NCBI RefSeq assembly: GCF_020523985.1
Contig: NZ_JAIVKM010000003.1
Location: forward strand, 1-64,000
Length of the DNA: 64,000 nt
DNA from: Mangrovibacter yixingensis
GTDB lineage: Bacteria > Pseudomonadota > Gammaproteobacteria > Enterobacterales > Enterobacteriaceae
Direction of reading: 5' to 3'
In this document: positions 63,690 to 64,000 of the stretch, piece after piece
Layout of the letters: each line of letters begins with the position of its first letter
Numbering within the stretch: position 1 is the stretch's first letter
Made by a program: the position numbers and the translations under genes
Notes under the pieces: model-generated
Told to the model about the DNA's origin: nothing
Database searches by the model: none
Seen by the model: the letters and a program-made list of their open reading frames with translations, nothing else

Positions 63690-64000
63690 GTGTTAATTGT
63701 TGAATCGCTCAACGTCCTGCGCCAACACATTCGTGAATGGCGGCAGGCAGGTAAGCGCATTGCGTTGGTTCCCACCATGGGCAACCTGCACGATGGCCAT
63801 ATGACACTGGTTGATGAAGCCCGTCGCCATGCCGATATTGTTGTTGTTTCAGTTTTTGTTAATCCGATGCAATTTGACCGGGTAGATGACCTGGCGCGTT
63901 ATCCGCGCACGCTACAGGAAGATTGCGAAAAGCTTAACCGCCGCCATGTGGATTTGGTCTTTGCGCCAGCTCCGTCCGAAATCTATCCCCAAGGGATGGA
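63690..64000 (+). CDS. panC: Pantothenate synthetase (5' part, truncated by window end)
   Basis: PanC joins pantoate and beta-alanine with ATP. Only about the first 103 codons are in the window. The start is a GTG (63690-63692) with GGGAG upstream, giving (M)[16 protein letters not shown]. The ATP-binding motif [15 protein letters not shown] is present, then [11 protein letters not shown] and [16 protein letters not shown], all typical. It is the second gene of panBC. Confidence 0.97.
   Translation, partial: MLIVESLNVLRQHIREWRQAGKRIALVPTMGNLHDGHMTLVDEARRHADIVVVSVFVNPMQFDRVDDLARYPRTLQEDCEKLNRRHVDLVFAPAPSEIYPQGM

Overview
This 64 kb window is an ordinary stretch of core chromosome from an enterobacterium (order Enterobacterales, most likely family Enterobacteriaceae). 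Nearly every gene is recognisable as the orthologue of an Escherichia coli gene. Gene order matches the E. coli segment between panC and the rrnH ribosomal RNA operon, read in the opposite direction. The proteins are clearly diverged from those of E. coli, so this is not Escherichia itself; I cannot name the genus from the sequence alone.

Layout. 1-336: leader and tandem promoters of a ribosomal RNA operon that leaves the window to the left (16S itself is just outside). 337-6692: gmhB, the methionine importer metNIQ with a MetJ operator, rcsF-trmO and proS. 6769-11003: nlpE, arfB, yaeQ, yaeP-rof, tilS and yaeR. 11042-28133: a long leftward run holding ldcC, accA, dnaE, rnhB, lpxB, lpxA, fabZ, lpxD, skp, bamA, rseP, cdsA and ispU. 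This is the lipid A, fatty acid and outer-membrane assembly cluster. 28291-33309: dxr, frr, pyrH, tsf and rpsB, each separated by hairpin terminators or attenuators. 33621-38536: rightward map, glnD, dapD and yaeH. 38566-42969: leftward cdaR, degP and dgt. 43066-48700: mtn-btuF-yadS, erpA, clcA and hemL. 48776-57867: leftward fhuCDB, mrcB and hrpB. 57965-64000: rightward thpR-sfsA, dksA-gluQ, pcnB-folK and panB-panC (panC runs off the window).

Functional themes are envelope building and its surveillance (lpx/bam/rseP/cdsA/ispU/mrcB; rcsF, nlpE, degP), translation (proS, rpsB, tsf, frr, map, tilS, trmO, arfB, gluQ), vitamin B12, siderophore and methionine uptake (btuF, fhuCDB, metNIQ) and pantothenate/folate synthesis (panBC, folK).

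I found no mobile element, CRISPR array, phage, toxin-antitoxin, defence locus or uncharacterised gene cluster, and all genes look intact. The points worth a second look are small: fhuA is absent from the fhuCDB locus, which instead has its own Fur-box promoter; pcnB keeps an AUU start codon; and the accA-ldcC gap holds two identical 29-bp terminators around a cluster of palindromes. Other notes are twin terminators after frr and dxr, a shortened BamA surface loop and homopolymer tracts in rcsF and trmO.
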